In this document: positions 1-8,318 of the stretch, piece after piece | How the letters are laid out: every line of letters starts with the position of its first letter | How positions within the stretch are numbered: position 1 is the stretch's first letter | Source of the DNA: Methylophilus aquaticus | GTDB taxonomy: Bacteria > Pseudomonadota > Gammaproteobacteria > Burkholderiales > Methylophilaceae | Assembly: GCF_030769565.1 (NCBI RefSeq) | Contig: NZ_JAVCAP010000001.1 | Location: 276,161 to 340,160 of the forward strand | DNA length: 64,000 nt | Direction: 5' to 3' | Made by a program: the position numbers and the translations under genes | Notes under the pieces: model-generated | The model's database searches: none | What the model saw: only the letters and a program-made list of their open reading frames with translations | Told to the model about the DNA's origin: nothing

Positions 1-38
1 CAGATTCTTCACTTACAAAACATTTGGAGGAACCTTCA

Positions 39-89
39 ATGATACCGTCAAAGTTTAGCAATTTCAATTGTTTAGCATGCGTTAATTAA
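39..89 (+). CDS. possible 16-residue peptide ORF
   Basis: A 16-codon reading frame (MIPSKFSNFNCLACVN) starts with ATG eight bases after a full GGAGG Shine-Dalgarno sequence at 26-30. The peptide has two cysteines spaced C-x2-C near its end. I do not recognise it. It could be a leader peptide or a chance ORF behind a fortuitous purine stretch; no terminator or attenuator hairpin is evident just downstream, and the region up to 223 holds nothing else I can support. Confidence 0.2.
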   Translation: MIPSKFSNFNCLACVN

Positions 90-223
90 CGGATAAATGC
101 TTTTTTTGTTCAAAGGTGAGAATGATTTTTATTTACAATGTGCAGCCGGCCAGCCAATGCCTTTTGTGAAGAAAAGAGGTGGTTTTACAGTGTTGAATCG
201 GGCGGATGGGGAAAGGCCGGAGG

Positions 224-799
224 TCAGATGGCGGCGCCGTCATCCGCGTGGCTGTGTAGCCACGCCAATATTTCATCAATGTGCTGGTCTGGTGGAAACA
301 CTGGATAAAATACTTTTATGATCTGCCCTTGACTGCAAATCATGCTGAGTCTTTTATAGAGGGACTTTCCTTCAAGCGCAAAGGTTGGCAGGTTGAGTGC
401 TTGCTTGAGTTGCAGGGAAGCATCACTCAGTAGTTCAAAAGGCAGGTGCAGGCGTTGTTTGGCTTCTTGCTGACAACGGCTGCTTTGCGTGCTGATGCCA
501 AATACCTGCGTATGCAGCAAAGCCAGTTCGTGATGGTGATCCCGAAAGCTGCAAGCCTGCGGTGTACACCCGCGTGCGCCGGGAATGTGATCCCAGCCCT
601 CCGGCAAAGGGTGGCCCGGGCGTCCTGTCATTGGATAAAAGTACAAAACAGTTCTTTGCTGACACTGCGAAAGTGTGACAGTCGCCCCGCTTGTGGTCTC
701 TAGGCCAATAGATGGCAAAAACATGCCCGTTAAATGATCGGCGCCGCCATCATCGCTAGGGCGGGGTAAGTCTGGCGGTAGTGAGGTGAGGGTAGTCAC
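224..799 (-). CDS. PrxQ/BCP-like peroxiredoxin (redoxin family)
   Basis: A 191-residue thioredoxin-fold peroxidase of the AhpC/TSA superfamily that would reduce hydrogen peroxide or organic peroxides with thiol electrons. The sequence GARGCTPQACSFRDHH carries the peroxidatic cysteine (Cys78) and a second cysteine five residues later (Cys83), the C-x4-C arrangement of atypical 2-Cys PrxQ/BCP enzymes. The segment YFYPMTGRPG before it is the usual approach to the active site, although the spacing between the two is longer than in classical BCP. The gene sits just downstream of hemL on the same strand (6-base gap) and probably shares its transcript. The start is the ATG nearest the end of hemL. 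Family assignment is firm; the physiological reductant is unknown. Confidence 0.85.
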   Translation of the reverse strand: MTTLTSLPPDLPRPSDDGGADHLTGMFLPSIGLETTSGATVTLSQCQQRTVLYFYPMTGRPGHPLPEGWDHIPGARGCTPQACSFRDHHHELALLHTQVFGISTQSSRCQQEAKQRLHLPFELLSDASLQLKQALNLPTFALEGKSLYKRLSMICSQGQIIKVFYPVFPPDQHIDEILAWLHSHADDGAAI

Positions 800-805
800 C
801 TGTGA

Positions 806-2092
806 TTACAGGGCAGCAAACGCCAGTTCAGCCGCTTGTATGGTTTCTGCGATATCTGCATCAGAATGCGCAGCAGAAACAAAGCCGGCTTCAAATGCGG
901 AGGGCCCTAGATAAATGCCCGCGTCCAGCATGCTGTGAAAGAAATGATTAAAGGCCTTTTTATCAGTCAACATCATTTCAGCAAAGCTGGTCGGATTGCT
1001 GTCGCTGAAATATACCCCGAACATGCCGCCAACATTTTGTGCGCTAAAGGTGACGCCAGATTTTTGCGCGGCCTGTTTGAGGCCGTGCATCAGTTTTGCA
1101 GTTTGCGCAGCGAGTCGATCATAGAAGCCGGGTGCTTGAATCAGTTTTAAGGTGGTTAAGCCCGCGGAGACTGCGACGGGATTGCCCGACAGGGTGCCTG
1201 CCTGGTAAACCGGCCCCAGTGGCGCCAGTACCTGCATAATGTCCTTGCGCCCACCAAAAGCGCCTACTGGCAAGCCGCCGCCAATAATCTTGCCCAGGGT
1301 GGTCATGTCAGGGGTGATGCCATACAGTGCTTGAGCACCGCCCAGTGCGACACGGAACCCGGTCATAACTTCGTCAAAAATCAACACTGCTCCATGCCTT
1401 GTGCAGAGTGTACGCAGGGTTTGCAAAAACTCCATATGCGGCAAGATCAGGTTCATATTGCCGACGACAGGCTCGATAATCACGCATGCGATTTCATCTC
1501 CCATCTGGTTGAAAATGTCCGCAAGTTGCTGCGTATTATTGTATTCTAGTGTCAGGGTGTGCTGGGCAATGCTGGCAGGAACGCCGCCAGAATCCGGCTC
1601 GCCAAATGTCAACAGTCCAGAACCGGCTTTAACCAGCAGGCCATCCGAGTGGCCATGGTAGCAGCCTTCAAACTTAATGATTTTATCGCGACCGGTAAAT
1701 CCGCGCGCGGTGCGAATGGCGCTCATGGTAGCCTCGGTGCCGCTACTGTTCAAGCGTACTTGCTCCATGCTGGGGATCAGTTGGTTGATCAGTGTGGCCA
1801 TTTCCAGTTCGAGGCCAGTTGGTGCGCCAAAACTCAGGCTGTTGGCAGCTGCCTGATGTACGGCAGCTACTACTTCCGGGTGGGCATGTCCCAAGATCAT
1901 TGGCCCCCAGGAGTTGATGTAGTCAATATATTCCTTGCCATCCACGTCCCACAATCTGGAGCCTAGCCCTTTTTTAAAAAAAACAGGCGTACCACCCACG
2001 CTGCGAAACGCACGTACCGGTGAGTTAACACCGCCCGGAATCAGTTGCTGAGATTGTTCAAACAGATCTTGGTTGCGTGAAGTCATGGTCAT
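806..2092 (-). CDS. hemL: glutamate-1-semialdehyde 2,1-aminomutase
   Basis: This cytoplasmic PLP enzyme converts glutamate-1-semialdehyde into 5-aminolevulinate, the last step of the C5 route to tetrapyrroles and haem. The 428-residue product has the normal family length. Visible signatures are [13 protein letters not shown] (about 115-127), GCYHGHSDG (143-151), the cofactor-binding FDEVMTGFR (239-247) and the Schiff-base lysine Lys268 in [18 protein letters not shown]. It is followed six bases later by the peroxiredoxin gene, so haem precursor synthesis and peroxide removal are probably co-transcribed. A second ATG lies two codons in and would serve equally well. Identification is certain. 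Confidence 0.97.
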   Translation of the reverse strand: MTMTSRNQDLFEQSQQLIPGGVNSPVRAFRSVGGTPVFFKKGLGSRLWDVDGKEYIDYINSWGPMILGHAHPEVVAAVHQAAANSLSFGAPTGLELEMATLINQLIPSMEQVRLNSSGTEATMSAIRTARGFTGRDKIIKFEGCYHGHSDGLLVKAGSGLLTFGEPDSGGVPASIAQHTLTLEYNNTQQLADIFNQMGDEIACVIIEPVVGNMNLILPHMEFLQTLRTLCTRHGAVLIFDEVMTGFRVALGGAQALYGITPDMTTLGKIIGGGLPVGAFGGRKDIMQVLAPLGPVYQAGTLSGNPVAVSAGLTTLKLIQAPGFYDRLAAQTAKLMHGLKQAAQKSGVTFSAQNVGGMFGVYFSDSNPTSFAEMMLTDKKAFNHFFHSMLDAGIYLGPSAFEAGFVSAAHSDADIAETIQAAELAFAAL

Positions 2093-2268
2093 TCGAGCGA
2101 TAACGTAAAAAACAATATTCTAGCAGAGCCATAGGTCGCCAGCGTTGAAATTGTCACTTGCAATCAGTGCGCCAAAGGCGTAACTTTAATGTTACAAAAG
2201 GGCGTTTTACGTGTTTACCCGTCCGCATTCACAGTATTTGGCATTAAATTATCTGGGAAGAGGTGTGT

Positions 2269-2496
2269 ATGGATAACAAATACGGCTTGGGTTCGCGTCG
2301 TTTGGCGACAGAACATCATCAGGTACATAAGCAGCCGCACAAGCATGCGTCACATCATGCTATGCAGTGTCGAGCCTGCAAAAGTACCCATTTACGATTG
2401 TGCCCGACAGTAGAAGACCATCAATGCAATGATTGTGGTGAGTGGCAGCAGGATATGCCAACCGGCTATGCCATTGGTCGGCACAGTCAGTATTGA
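2269..2496 (+). CDS. small zinc-ribbon-like hypothetical protein
   Basis: A 75-residue basic, histidine-rich protein that I cannot assign to a named family. The C-terminal half has CRAC (near residue 36), a lone Cys near 46, and CNDC (near 55), a CxxC...CxxC layout typical of a small zinc ribbon. The N-terminal half is rich in His, Arg and Lys. The ATG at 2269 was chosen because a GGAAGAGG stretch precedes it; a GTG two codons upstream is also in frame. The gene is divergent from hemL and ends eight bases before the end of the convergent protease gene. A nucleic-acid or metal-binding role is an inference from composition only. Confidence 0.6.
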   Translation: MDNKYGLGSRRLATEHHQVHKQPHKHASHHAMQCRACKSTHLRLCPTVEDHQCNDCGEWQQDMPTGYAIGRHSQY

Positions 2497-2503
2497 TTGC
2501 TTG

Positions 2504-3559
2504 TCAGTGACCTGTTTCGCTTTCACCTGTTGCATTGCTTGGTCTGGCTGTCGTACTTAGTCTGCTTTTCATGGCTTTATAAGCTTCTTCATCCAGAGCA
2601 TTTAATTGTCGCATTGATTTTTCGAACAGCGCACTTTGTCCTGATTGTTCTGCCAGAACAGCCAAACCTTGCCAAGCTTCAATATGCGCCGGTTGTAATG
2701 CCGTGGTTTGTTCATAAGCGCTCCGTGCTTCTGCAAGTTTGCCTTGACCATGCAATGCGCTAGCCAGATAAAAGTAAGCTTCTGCTAGTTCAGGTGTTTG
2801 CGCAATCCATGCCTCTGCGATATTGTGTAAATCATTCCATTCGCTATGCAGGTAAGGTTGTGTGACCTGCATGAAAAAAGGTTGTTGCTGCGTCGGCTGA
2901 TCCCAGAATGCATTTGTGACCGCTATATTTGCGGTGTGATTTTTGAGTAGTTTTTGTACCCACTCAACTGGAACACTGTAGTAATAGGCAAACTTACCAG
3001 GACTTTTAAATGTGTTGATGCCAATTAACTCTCCGGCATTGTTAAACAAAGGGCTGCCACTTGCACCCATAATGAAAGCGGCATCCGTACGAATAACAAG
3101 ATCCTCTGCATAAGGGTAAAGTGCCCGTATTTTGCCAACTGTCGTCAGCGGTTTGGGCAGGCCTCCGGGAAATCCGATTGAAAATACCTCCTGACCATAA
3201 TGAAGGTTGTTAGTCGTACTCAGTTTTACTGGCGGGAGATCAAGGTATTGGAAAGTCAGCAGGCATACATCGTGTACCCAGTCAGCATACATGGCGACCG
3301 GGGTGATGCTGTCACCAAACTTGGAGATGTTCACGCCGCTGGCATTGGCAAGCACGTGGCAATTGGTGGCGACCACATCAGGCGCGACTACAACCCCGCT
3401 GCCGACACCGTGCGCGCCTCCCTGCGTGAGTGCATGAACTTTCACAATCGATGTCTTAAGCTTGTATACCAGTTCAAGATCTGGCGCGGCTGAAGAGGTT
3501 TGCAGCAGAAGCACTGGCAGAAACAGAATGCTACTCAAGTAAACCGTTAATTGCTGCAT
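2504..3559 (-). CDS. secreted trypsin-like serine protease with TPR tail
   Basis: A 351-residue protein with an N-terminal signal peptide (MQQLTVYLSSILFLPVLLL, cleavage near SSA-AP), a trypsin-like S1 domain, and a C-terminal TPR region. The triad is visible: His68 in ATNCHVLA, Asp97 in DWVHDVCLL and Ser167 in MGASGSPLF. There is no PDZ domain, which separates it from DegP/DegQ. The tail contains helices such as EAYFYLASALHGQGKLAEAR typical of TPR repeats. The start at 3559 is preferred because AGGA lies nine bases upstream; an ATG at 3565 and a longer reading frame to 3640 also exist. It probably acts in the periplasm in envelope protein quality control; the substrate is unknown. Confidence 0.8.
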   Translation of the reverse strand: MQQLTVYLSSILFLPVLLLQTSSAAPDLELVYKLKTSIVKVHALTQGGAHGVGSGVVVAPDVVATNCHVLANASGVNISKFGDSITPVAMYADWVHDVCLLTFQYLDLPPVKLSTTNNLHYGQEVFSIGFPGGLPKPLTTVGKIRALYPYAEDLVIRTDAAFIMGASGSPLFNNAGELIGINTFKSPGKFAYYYSVPVEWVQKLLKNHTANIAVTNAFWDQPTQQQPFFMQVTQPYLHSEWNDLHNIAEAWIAQTPELAEAYFYLASALHGQGKLAEARSAYEQTTALQPAHIEAWQGLAVLAEQSGQSALFEKSMRQLNALDEEAYKAMKSRLSTTARPSNATGESETGH

Positions 3560-3720
3560 CAGCATTGATCCTTTAAAGTGTGACTCGGGAAAGTATTTCT
3601 GGGAATGATGGGTAAACCACCAGAAACAAAAAAATTCCATAGCAATCTTGACAATTTCAGTGAAAAGCCGCCCAAACAGCGCTAGAATAGCCGATATTTT
3701 TGATTTTCTAAGGATTTACC

Positions 3721-4461
3721 ATGCTGATTACAAGCGAAATCGTTGATTTGAACACTCCAACAGGAGTGATGCGCACTTATGTTCATCGTCCAAAGCATGA
3801 TGGAAAAGTGCCTGCGGTTTTGTTTTATTCAGAAATCTTTCAGCAGACTGGCCCGATTGAGCGTGCCGCGCGATTTTTGGCAGGACATGGCTATGCTGTG
3901 TTGGTGCCCGAAGTGTTCCATGAGTTAAATCCTATTGGAACCGTACTTGGCTATGACGATGCTGGTCGCGACAAAGGCAATGCAGACAAAATGGCCAAAG
4001 ATGTGCAGGACTATGATACCGATAACCGTGCCATGATTGATTTTCTGAATGCGCAGCCTTGGTATGATGGCAACCTGGGTGCGGCAGGGTTCTGCATTGG
4101 CGGGCATCTGGCCTTTCGCGCAGCTCTGCAGCCAGAAGTGAAAGCCACTGCCTGTTTTTACGCAACCGATTTGCACACGAACATCATTCCGAACAAACCT
4201 GGCCAGCACAGCATGGACCGCGTCAACGAGATTAAAGGCGAGTTGCTGATGATCTGGGGCAAGCAAGATCCGCATATTCCTGGTGATAAACGTGCAGAGC
4301 TGTATAACCGCTTTGCAGCTATCCCTGGATTGCATTACACCTGGCATGAGTTCAACGGACAACATGCTTTTATGCGCGATGAAGGTGAACGTTACGATGC
4401 GCAACTGGTCAACATCGGATATGAATTGACCTTGCAAATGTTTGGTAACGTACTTAAGTGA
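3721..4461 (+). CDS. dienelactone hydrolase family protein
   Basis: An alpha/beta hydrolase of 246 residues. The catalytic triad is readable: nucleophile Cys125 in GFCIGGH, Asp183 in GKQDPHIPGD and His215 in GQHAFMRD. Cysteine instead of serine at the nucleophile position is the mark of the dienelactone hydrolase family. Classic members open the lactone ring in chlorocatechol degradation, but chromosomal copies outside catabolic operons, like this one, act on unknown esters or lactones. AGGATTTACC precedes the ATG. The gene is monocistronic: a strong rho-independent terminator follows at 4571-4600. The family is certain, the substrate is not. Confidence 0.9.
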   Translation: MLITSEIVDLNTPTGVMRTYVHRPKHDGKVPAVLFYSEIFQQTGPIERAARFLAGHGYAVLVPEVFHELNPIGTVLGYDDAGRDKGNADKMAKDVQDYDTDNRAMIDFLNAQPWYDGNLGAAGFCIGGHLAFRAALQPEVKATACFYATDLHTNIIPNKPGQHSMDRVNEIKGELLMIWGKQDPHIPGDKRAELYNRFAAIPGLHYTWHEFNGQHAFMRDEGERYDAQLVNIGYELTLQMFGNVLK

Positions 4462-4570
4462 GCGAGTACTAGAGCCCTCGAGTAAAAAGAAAACTATGGT
4501 GCTGAATGTCTTATGCCTGTTGCGACTCTCAAAACAACTTGCGTGCGTCGTTCAATACATGCCCTAGTCC

Positions 4571-4601
4571 AAGCACAGGCCAAAAGCCTGTGCTTTTTTT
4601 T
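4571..4601 (+). terminator. rho-independent terminator after dienelactone hydrolase gene
   Basis: A nine-base perfect stem (AGCACAGGC / GCCTGTGCT) closes a CAAAA loop and is followed by a run of T. It ends the dienelactone hydrolase transcript and separates it from gnd. Confidence 0.85.
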
Positions 4602-4631
4602 AACTAAATTAACCATTTATTAGAGAACATT

Positions 4632-6146
4632 ATGACTACAAAAAATGCGGATATTGGATTGGTAGGATTGGCAGTGATGGGCCAAAACCTGGCACTGAAC
4701 ATTGCGGATCACGGCTACACCATCGCGGTCTATAACCGTGACCCGAAAAAAATGCTGAATTTTATTGAGGAATGCAAAAAGAACGAGCCTTCGCACGAGC
4801 GCGTGGTCGGTCATGCCGATTTGGCCTCTTTTGTATTAAGCATCAAGCGTCCTCGCAAAATCGTGTTGCTGGTCAAGGCAGGGAGCGCAACCGATGTGAC
4901 GATTAATGCTTTGCTGCCATTTCTGGAGCAGGGCGACATTATTATTGATGGTGGTAACGCGTTGTGGACTGACACCATTCGCCGTGAAAAAGAGCTAGCC
5001 GCCAAAGGCATTGAGTTTATTGGCTCTGGCGTTTCTGGGGGAGAAACCGGTGCCCGTTTTGGTCCATCCCTGATGCCATCCGGTACACGTAAGGCCTGGT
5101 CCAGCCTGGAGCCCATCTGGCGAGATATCGCGGCCAAGGTTGACCCGGCAACAGGTGCTCCGTTAGAGGGCGGTGCACCTGGTAAGCCTGTTGTAGGTGG
5201 TTTTTCATGTGCCGAATATATCGGCCCTGACGGGGCTGGCCATTATGTGAAAATGGTGCATAACGGCATCGAGTACATCGATATGCAGTTGATTTGCGAA
5301 GCCTACTGGCTGATGAAAAACCTGCTCGGCATGCCTGCTGACGAAATTGGTAAAGTGTTTGCCGAGTGGAATAAAGGCGAGCTATCCAGCTTCCTGATTG
5401 AAATCACAGCGGATATCCTTCAACAAAAAGACCCTGCCGGTAAAGGTTTTCTGGTTGACCAGATTCTGGATACTGCTGGTCAGAAAGGTACTGGACAGTG
5501 GACGGCTGCCAACGCCCTTGAGTTGGGTGCGCCAGCGAACGCGATTGCAGCGGCAGTGTATGCACGTGCCTTGTCAAGCCTGAAAGATGAGCGTGTAGAA
5601 GCGAGCAAGATTCTCAAGGGTCCGGCGATTGTGCAAGAAAAAGACAAGGCAGCCATTATTGAGGCGATCAAGAATGCGCTGTATTGCTCTAAGATCTGCG
5701 CTTACGCACAAGGCTTCCAATTGATTGACAAAGCACAGGTGGCTTACAACTGGAAATTGAACTTTGGCGAAATTGCACAGATTTGGCGTGGTGGTTGCAT
5801 CATCCGCGCACGTTTCCTGCAAAAAATCACCGATGCCTATGCGTTAAACTCACGCCTTAAAAACTTGATGCTTGACCCTTATTTCACTAATGCAATGAAT
5901 GAAGGCCAGGCTGGGTGGCGTAAAGTGATCGCTCTGGCGGTGACTAATGGTATTCCTGCGCAAGGGTTTGCTGCCGCGCTGGCATATTACGATGGTTATA
6001 GAAGTGCGGATTTGCCTGCCAATCTGTTGCAAGGTCAGCGGGATTATTTCGGCGCGCACACCTATGAACGCAAAGATCAGCCACGTGGTCAGTTCTTCCA
6101 CCTGGATTGGCCAGAAGCTGGTCGTCCTCAGCTGTCGATCGAGTAG
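4632..6146 (+). CDS. gnd: 6-phosphogluconate dehydrogenase, decarboxylating
   Basis: Oxidises 6-phosphogluconate to ribulose 5-phosphate with release of CO2 and reduction of NAD(P). In methylotrophs using the ribulose monophosphate route this closes the dissimilatory cycle that burns formaldehyde and regenerates the C1 acceptor. The dinucleotide fold begins with [16 protein letters not shown] (9-24); [13 protein letters not shown] and [12 protein letters not shown] follow, and the catalytic lysine is Lys207 in [13 protein letters not shown]. At 504 residues it is some 20-30 longer than the E. coli enzyme, mainly because of a Gly/Pro-rich insertion around 170-193. A terminator follows at 6191-6216 and no zwf or pgl gene is adjacent in the window. 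Confidence 0.96.
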   Translation: MTTKNADIGLVGLAVMGQNLALNIADHGYTIAVYNRDPKKMLNFIEECKKNEPSHERVVGHADLASFVLSIKRPRKIVLLVKAGSATDVTINALLPFLEQGDIIIDGGNALWTDTIRREKELAAKGIEFIGSGVSGGETGARFGPSLMPSGTRKAWSSLEPIWRDIAAKVDPATGAPLEGGAPGKPVVGGFSCAEYIGPDGAGHYVKMVHNGIEYIDMQLICEAYWLMKNLLGMPADEIGKVFAEWNKGELSSFLIEITADILQQKDPAGKGFLVDQILDTAGQKGTGQWTAANALELGAPANAIAAAVYARALSSLKDERVEASKILKGPAIVQEKDKAAIIEAIKNALYCSKICAYAQGFQLIDKAQVAYNWKLNFGEIAQIWRGGCIIRARFLQKITDAYALNSRLKNLMLDPYFTNAMNEGQAGWRKVIALAVTNGIPAQGFAAALAYYDGYRSADLPANLLQGQRDYFGAHTYERKDQPRGQFFHLDWPEAGRPQLSIE

Positions 6147-6161
6147 TCATTACTTAATGAT

Positions 6162-6216
6162 GGCGTCCTGAGCGGACGCCTCTGTGATTGAGGATGGCAT
6201 ACCGCCATCCTTTTTT
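6162..6216 (+). terminator. tandem hairpins and rho-independent terminator after gnd
   Basis: The first hairpin pairs GGCGTCC with GGACGCC (about 6162-6180). The second pairs AGGATGGC with GCCATCCT around a five-base loop (6191-6211) and runs into six T residues. The second is a canonical terminator; the first may stabilise the 3' end. Confidence 0.8.
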
Positions 6217-6260
6217 CGTGTAATTGGGATGACAGGATTCAGCGCAAGACAAAAGGAGTC

Positions 6261-6285
6261 AGGTTAATCCCTGACGGATTAACCT
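6261..6285. other. perfect hairpin with an alternative pairing
   Basis: AGGTTAATCC and GGATTAACCT form a perfect ten-base stem around CTGAC. The overlapping bases GTCAGG (6258-6263) and CCTGAC (6270-6275) can pair instead, so the two structures exclude each other. No T run follows on either strand. It lies between the gnd terminator and a small minus-strand ORF; function unknown. Confidence 0.45.
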
Positions 6286-6336
6286 TTACGGCAGTGAATG
6301 AACGTTTAATCTAGATGCAGCAGTATCAGTCGTGCG

Positions 6337-6528
6337 CTATACGCAGTCGCAACTGGATTCAAGGAAGCGGTGTAATTCGTTAATTGCTTTGAGGTGTTCT
6401 TGCGCTTTGGTTGCCGCGGCCATTGATTGTTTACCTGGATTGGCTGGGTCATTCAGATTGGGGGCATAAATTTCATCCGTCAAGAAATGGTTGGATGAGA
6501 CAGCTTGGTATGATTCTACAATTTGCAT
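6337..6528 (-). CDS. small hypothetical protein (63 aa)
   Basis: A 63-residue acidic-to-neutral soluble protein with no family that I recognise. It begins MQIVESYQAVSSNHF, has a low-complexity middle (NLNDPANPGK) and a predicted helical C-terminal half ending in a Cys-x-Cys pair (SSCDCV). Support for it being real is an AGGA Shine-Dalgarno motif eight bases before the ATG and a sensible amino-acid composition. It stands alone between gnd and thiS in opposite orientation to both. Without homologues in hand the call rests on the ribosome-binding site and coding character. Confidence 0.45.
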   Translation of the reverse strand: MQIVESYQAVSSNHFLTDEIYAPNLNDPANPGKQSMAAATKAQEHLKAINELHRFLESSCDCV

Positions 6529-6854
6529 TTCAAATTTCCTTTTGGGATCTAAATATTATCTGGCTTCAAGACAGCGAATTGTGTTCGCTGTGCATGTGGC
6601 GCCAAAATTAACAAAAAGTTCAAGTTACAGCAATTAGTAATCTGCCGTAGTGACTGAAATGGTCCATTTCTAGTCCGTATTTTGCGTCGCTACAACATAT
6701 AAGCAAACATAGTGCCATGCTTGTGTTACTTTAACGCGGTGGTGTGATTGCAGGATGACAACATCAATTGTCTGGCCTTCTCACCAAAAACTAAAAGCCA
6801 AATGCGCTGATTTTTCGTAAAATATCGGTTTGATTAAACAAAAATTAAGAGTAG
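6529..6854. other. gene-free intergenic region upstream of thiS
   Basis: About 325 bases without a supportable gene. It must hold divergent promoters for the small minus-strand ORF and for thiS. A short hairpin (ACAGCGAA / TTCGCTGT) sits near 6571-6592. A TAAAAT near 6819 could be the thiS -10 element but has no clear -35 partner. I see no TPP riboswitch core here. Confidence 0.5.
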
Positions 6855-7058
6855 ATGCAGATTTTTGTAAACGGGAAAAAAATACAGTTGCCTGTGGATG
6901 GATTGTCCGTTATGGGGCTGGTGGTGCATATGCAACTGGTGGGTAAACGCATTGCGATTGAGCGGAATGGCGATATCCTGCCACGCAGCCAGTTTGACCA
7001 AGTGTTTTTGCGCGATGGCGACAAGCTTGAAATAGTAGGCGCTGTGGGTGGTGGTTAA
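6855..7058 (+). CDS. thiS: sulfur carrier protein ThiS
   Basis: A 67-residue ubiquitin-like protein whose C-terminal glycine is adenylated and thiocarboxylated to donate sulfur for the thiazole ring of thiamine. The beta-grasp pattern (MQIFVNGKKIQLP... at the start, DQVFLRDGDKLEIVGAVGGG at the end) and the terminal Gly-Gly are plain, with one extra glycine at the end. It is directly upstream of thiG with a 51-base gap, the usual ThiS-ThiG pairing. The adenylyltransferase ThiF and thiE/thiC genes are not in the window. Confidence 0.93.
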   Translation: MQIFVNGKKIQLPVDGLSVMGLVVHMQLVGKRIAIERNGDILPRSQFDQVFLRDGDKLEIVGAVGGG

Positions 7059-7109
7059 TTGGCTGTCAGGGATGGCAGCCAACATTTTGATGATTGAAGA
7101 GAATACGTT

Positions 7110-7892
7110 ATGAGTGACACACTGGCCATTGCCGGTAAAAATTATGCGTCCCGCCTGCTGGTGGGTACAGGCAAATACAAGGACTTTACTGAAACGCGGG
7201 CTGCAATTGATGCGAGTGGCGCAGAAATTGTCACTGTTGCCATTCGCCGTACCAATATTGGTCAGGATGTCAGCACGCCATCGCTGCTGGATTATTTGCC
7301 GCCCTCTGAGTTTACTTATTTGCCAAATACGGCTGGTTGCTACAGTGCTGAGGATGCTGTGCGCACCTTACGGCTTGCGCGCGAGCTGCTGGATGATCAC
7401 CGTCTGGTCAAGCTGGAGGTACTGGGCGACCCGAATACCTTATATCCCAATGTCACTGAAACGCTGGCGGCGGCAAAAACCCTTGTCAAAGAGGGCTTTG
7501 AGGTCATGGTCTATACTTCTGATGACCCGATTATCGCCAAACAGCTAGAAGATATTGGCTGTGTTGCCGTGATGCCACTGGCCTCCCTGATTGGTTCAGG
7601 GATGGGGATTTTAAATCCGTGGAACCTGCAAATTATTATTGAGAGTGCCAATATCCCGGTGCTGGTGGATGCCGGTGTTGGCTGTGCATCAGATGCTGCA
7701 ATTGCGATGGAGTTGGGTTGTGCCGGTGTGTTGATGAACACCGCAATTGCAGCTGCGCGTGACCCTGTCATGATGGCAGGTGCCATGAAAAAGGCCATCG
7801 AAGCCGGTCGCGAGTCTTTCCTGGCTGGACGCATGGCCAAAAAACTGTATTCCGCAACCCCCAGCTCTCCAACAACCGGCATGATAGGCTAA
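7110..7892 (+). CDS. thiG: thiazole synthase
   Basis: Condenses 1-deoxyxylulose 5-phosphate, dehydroglycine and the ThiS thiocarboxylate into the thiazole phosphate moiety of thiamine. The 260-residue TIM barrel matches the family length. The Schiff-base lysine is Lys101 in [10 protein letters not shown]; the phosphate-binding segments [20 protein letters not shown] and [18 protein letters not shown] are intact. It follows thiS and overlaps the next gene, apaG, by one base (TAATG), so the two are translationally linked. The imine donor could come from the ThiO-like oxidase encoded at 27094 (inference). Confidence 0.97.
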   Translation: MSDTLAIAGKNYASRLLVGTGKYKDFTETRAAIDASGAEIVTVAIRRTNIGQDVSTPSLLDYLPPSEFTYLPNTAGCYSAEDAVRTLRLARELLDDHRLVKLEVLGDPNTLYPNVTETLAAAKTLVKEGFEVMVYTSDDPIIAKQLEDIGCVAVMPLASLIGSGMGILNPWNLQIIIESANIPVLVDAGVGCASDAAIAMELGCAGVLMNTAIAAARDPVMMAGAMKKAIEAGRESFLAGRMAKKLYSATPSSPTTGMIG

Positions 7893-8278
7893 TGGCACAC
7901 GACCCGAATCAATATGCTTGTGAGGTCACCGTTGTGACCGAGTATCTGCAAGACCAGTCTTCCGCTGAAAGCGGCCAGTATGTGTATGCGTACACTATCA
8001 CTATCCGCAATACCGGACAGGTGCCAGTGCAGTTGATTAGCCGGCACTGGGTTATTACGGATGCCATGCAGCAAGTGCGTGAGGTCAAGGGGTTGGGTGT
8101 GGTGGGTGAACAGCCCTTGCTGGCACCGGAGGCCGAATATAGTTACACCAGCAGTGTCATGTTCAGTACGCCCAGTGGCGAGATGTATGGCACTTATCAA
8201 ATGGTCGCAGTGGATGGCACCTGGTTTGAGGTGGATATCCCGACCTTTTGGTTGCATCAGGCGGCCGGATTACATTGA
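7892..8278 (+). CDS. apaG: Co2+/Mg2+ efflux protein ApaG
   Basis: A 128-residue protein with the fibronectin-III-like ApaG fold. Characteristic strings are YAYTITIRNTG (about 33-43), LISRHWVITDA and GTYQMVAVDGTWFEVDIPTF near the end. E. coli ApaG (CorD) has been linked genetically to cobalt and magnesium tolerance, but its molecular role is not settled. The start codon overlaps the thiG stop by one base. No signal peptide is present, so it is cytoplasmic. Its place between thiG and mltA is simply an operon neighbour relation; nothing ties it to thiamine. Confidence 0.94.
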   Translation: MAHDPNQYACEVTVVTEYLQDQSSAESGQYVYAYTITIRNTGQVPVQLISRHWVITDAMQQVREVKGLGVVGEQPLLAPEAEYSYTSSVMFSTPSGEMYGTYQMVAVDGTWFEVDIPTFWLHQAAGLH

Positions 8279-8318
8279 TTACGCAGGTAATGCGAATAGT
8301 TAACCTACGGATAGTGCA

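Noticed and set aside
6640-6854. TPP riboswitch upstream of thiS
   Set aside because: No CTGAGA-type core or pairing arms of the THI element could be found.
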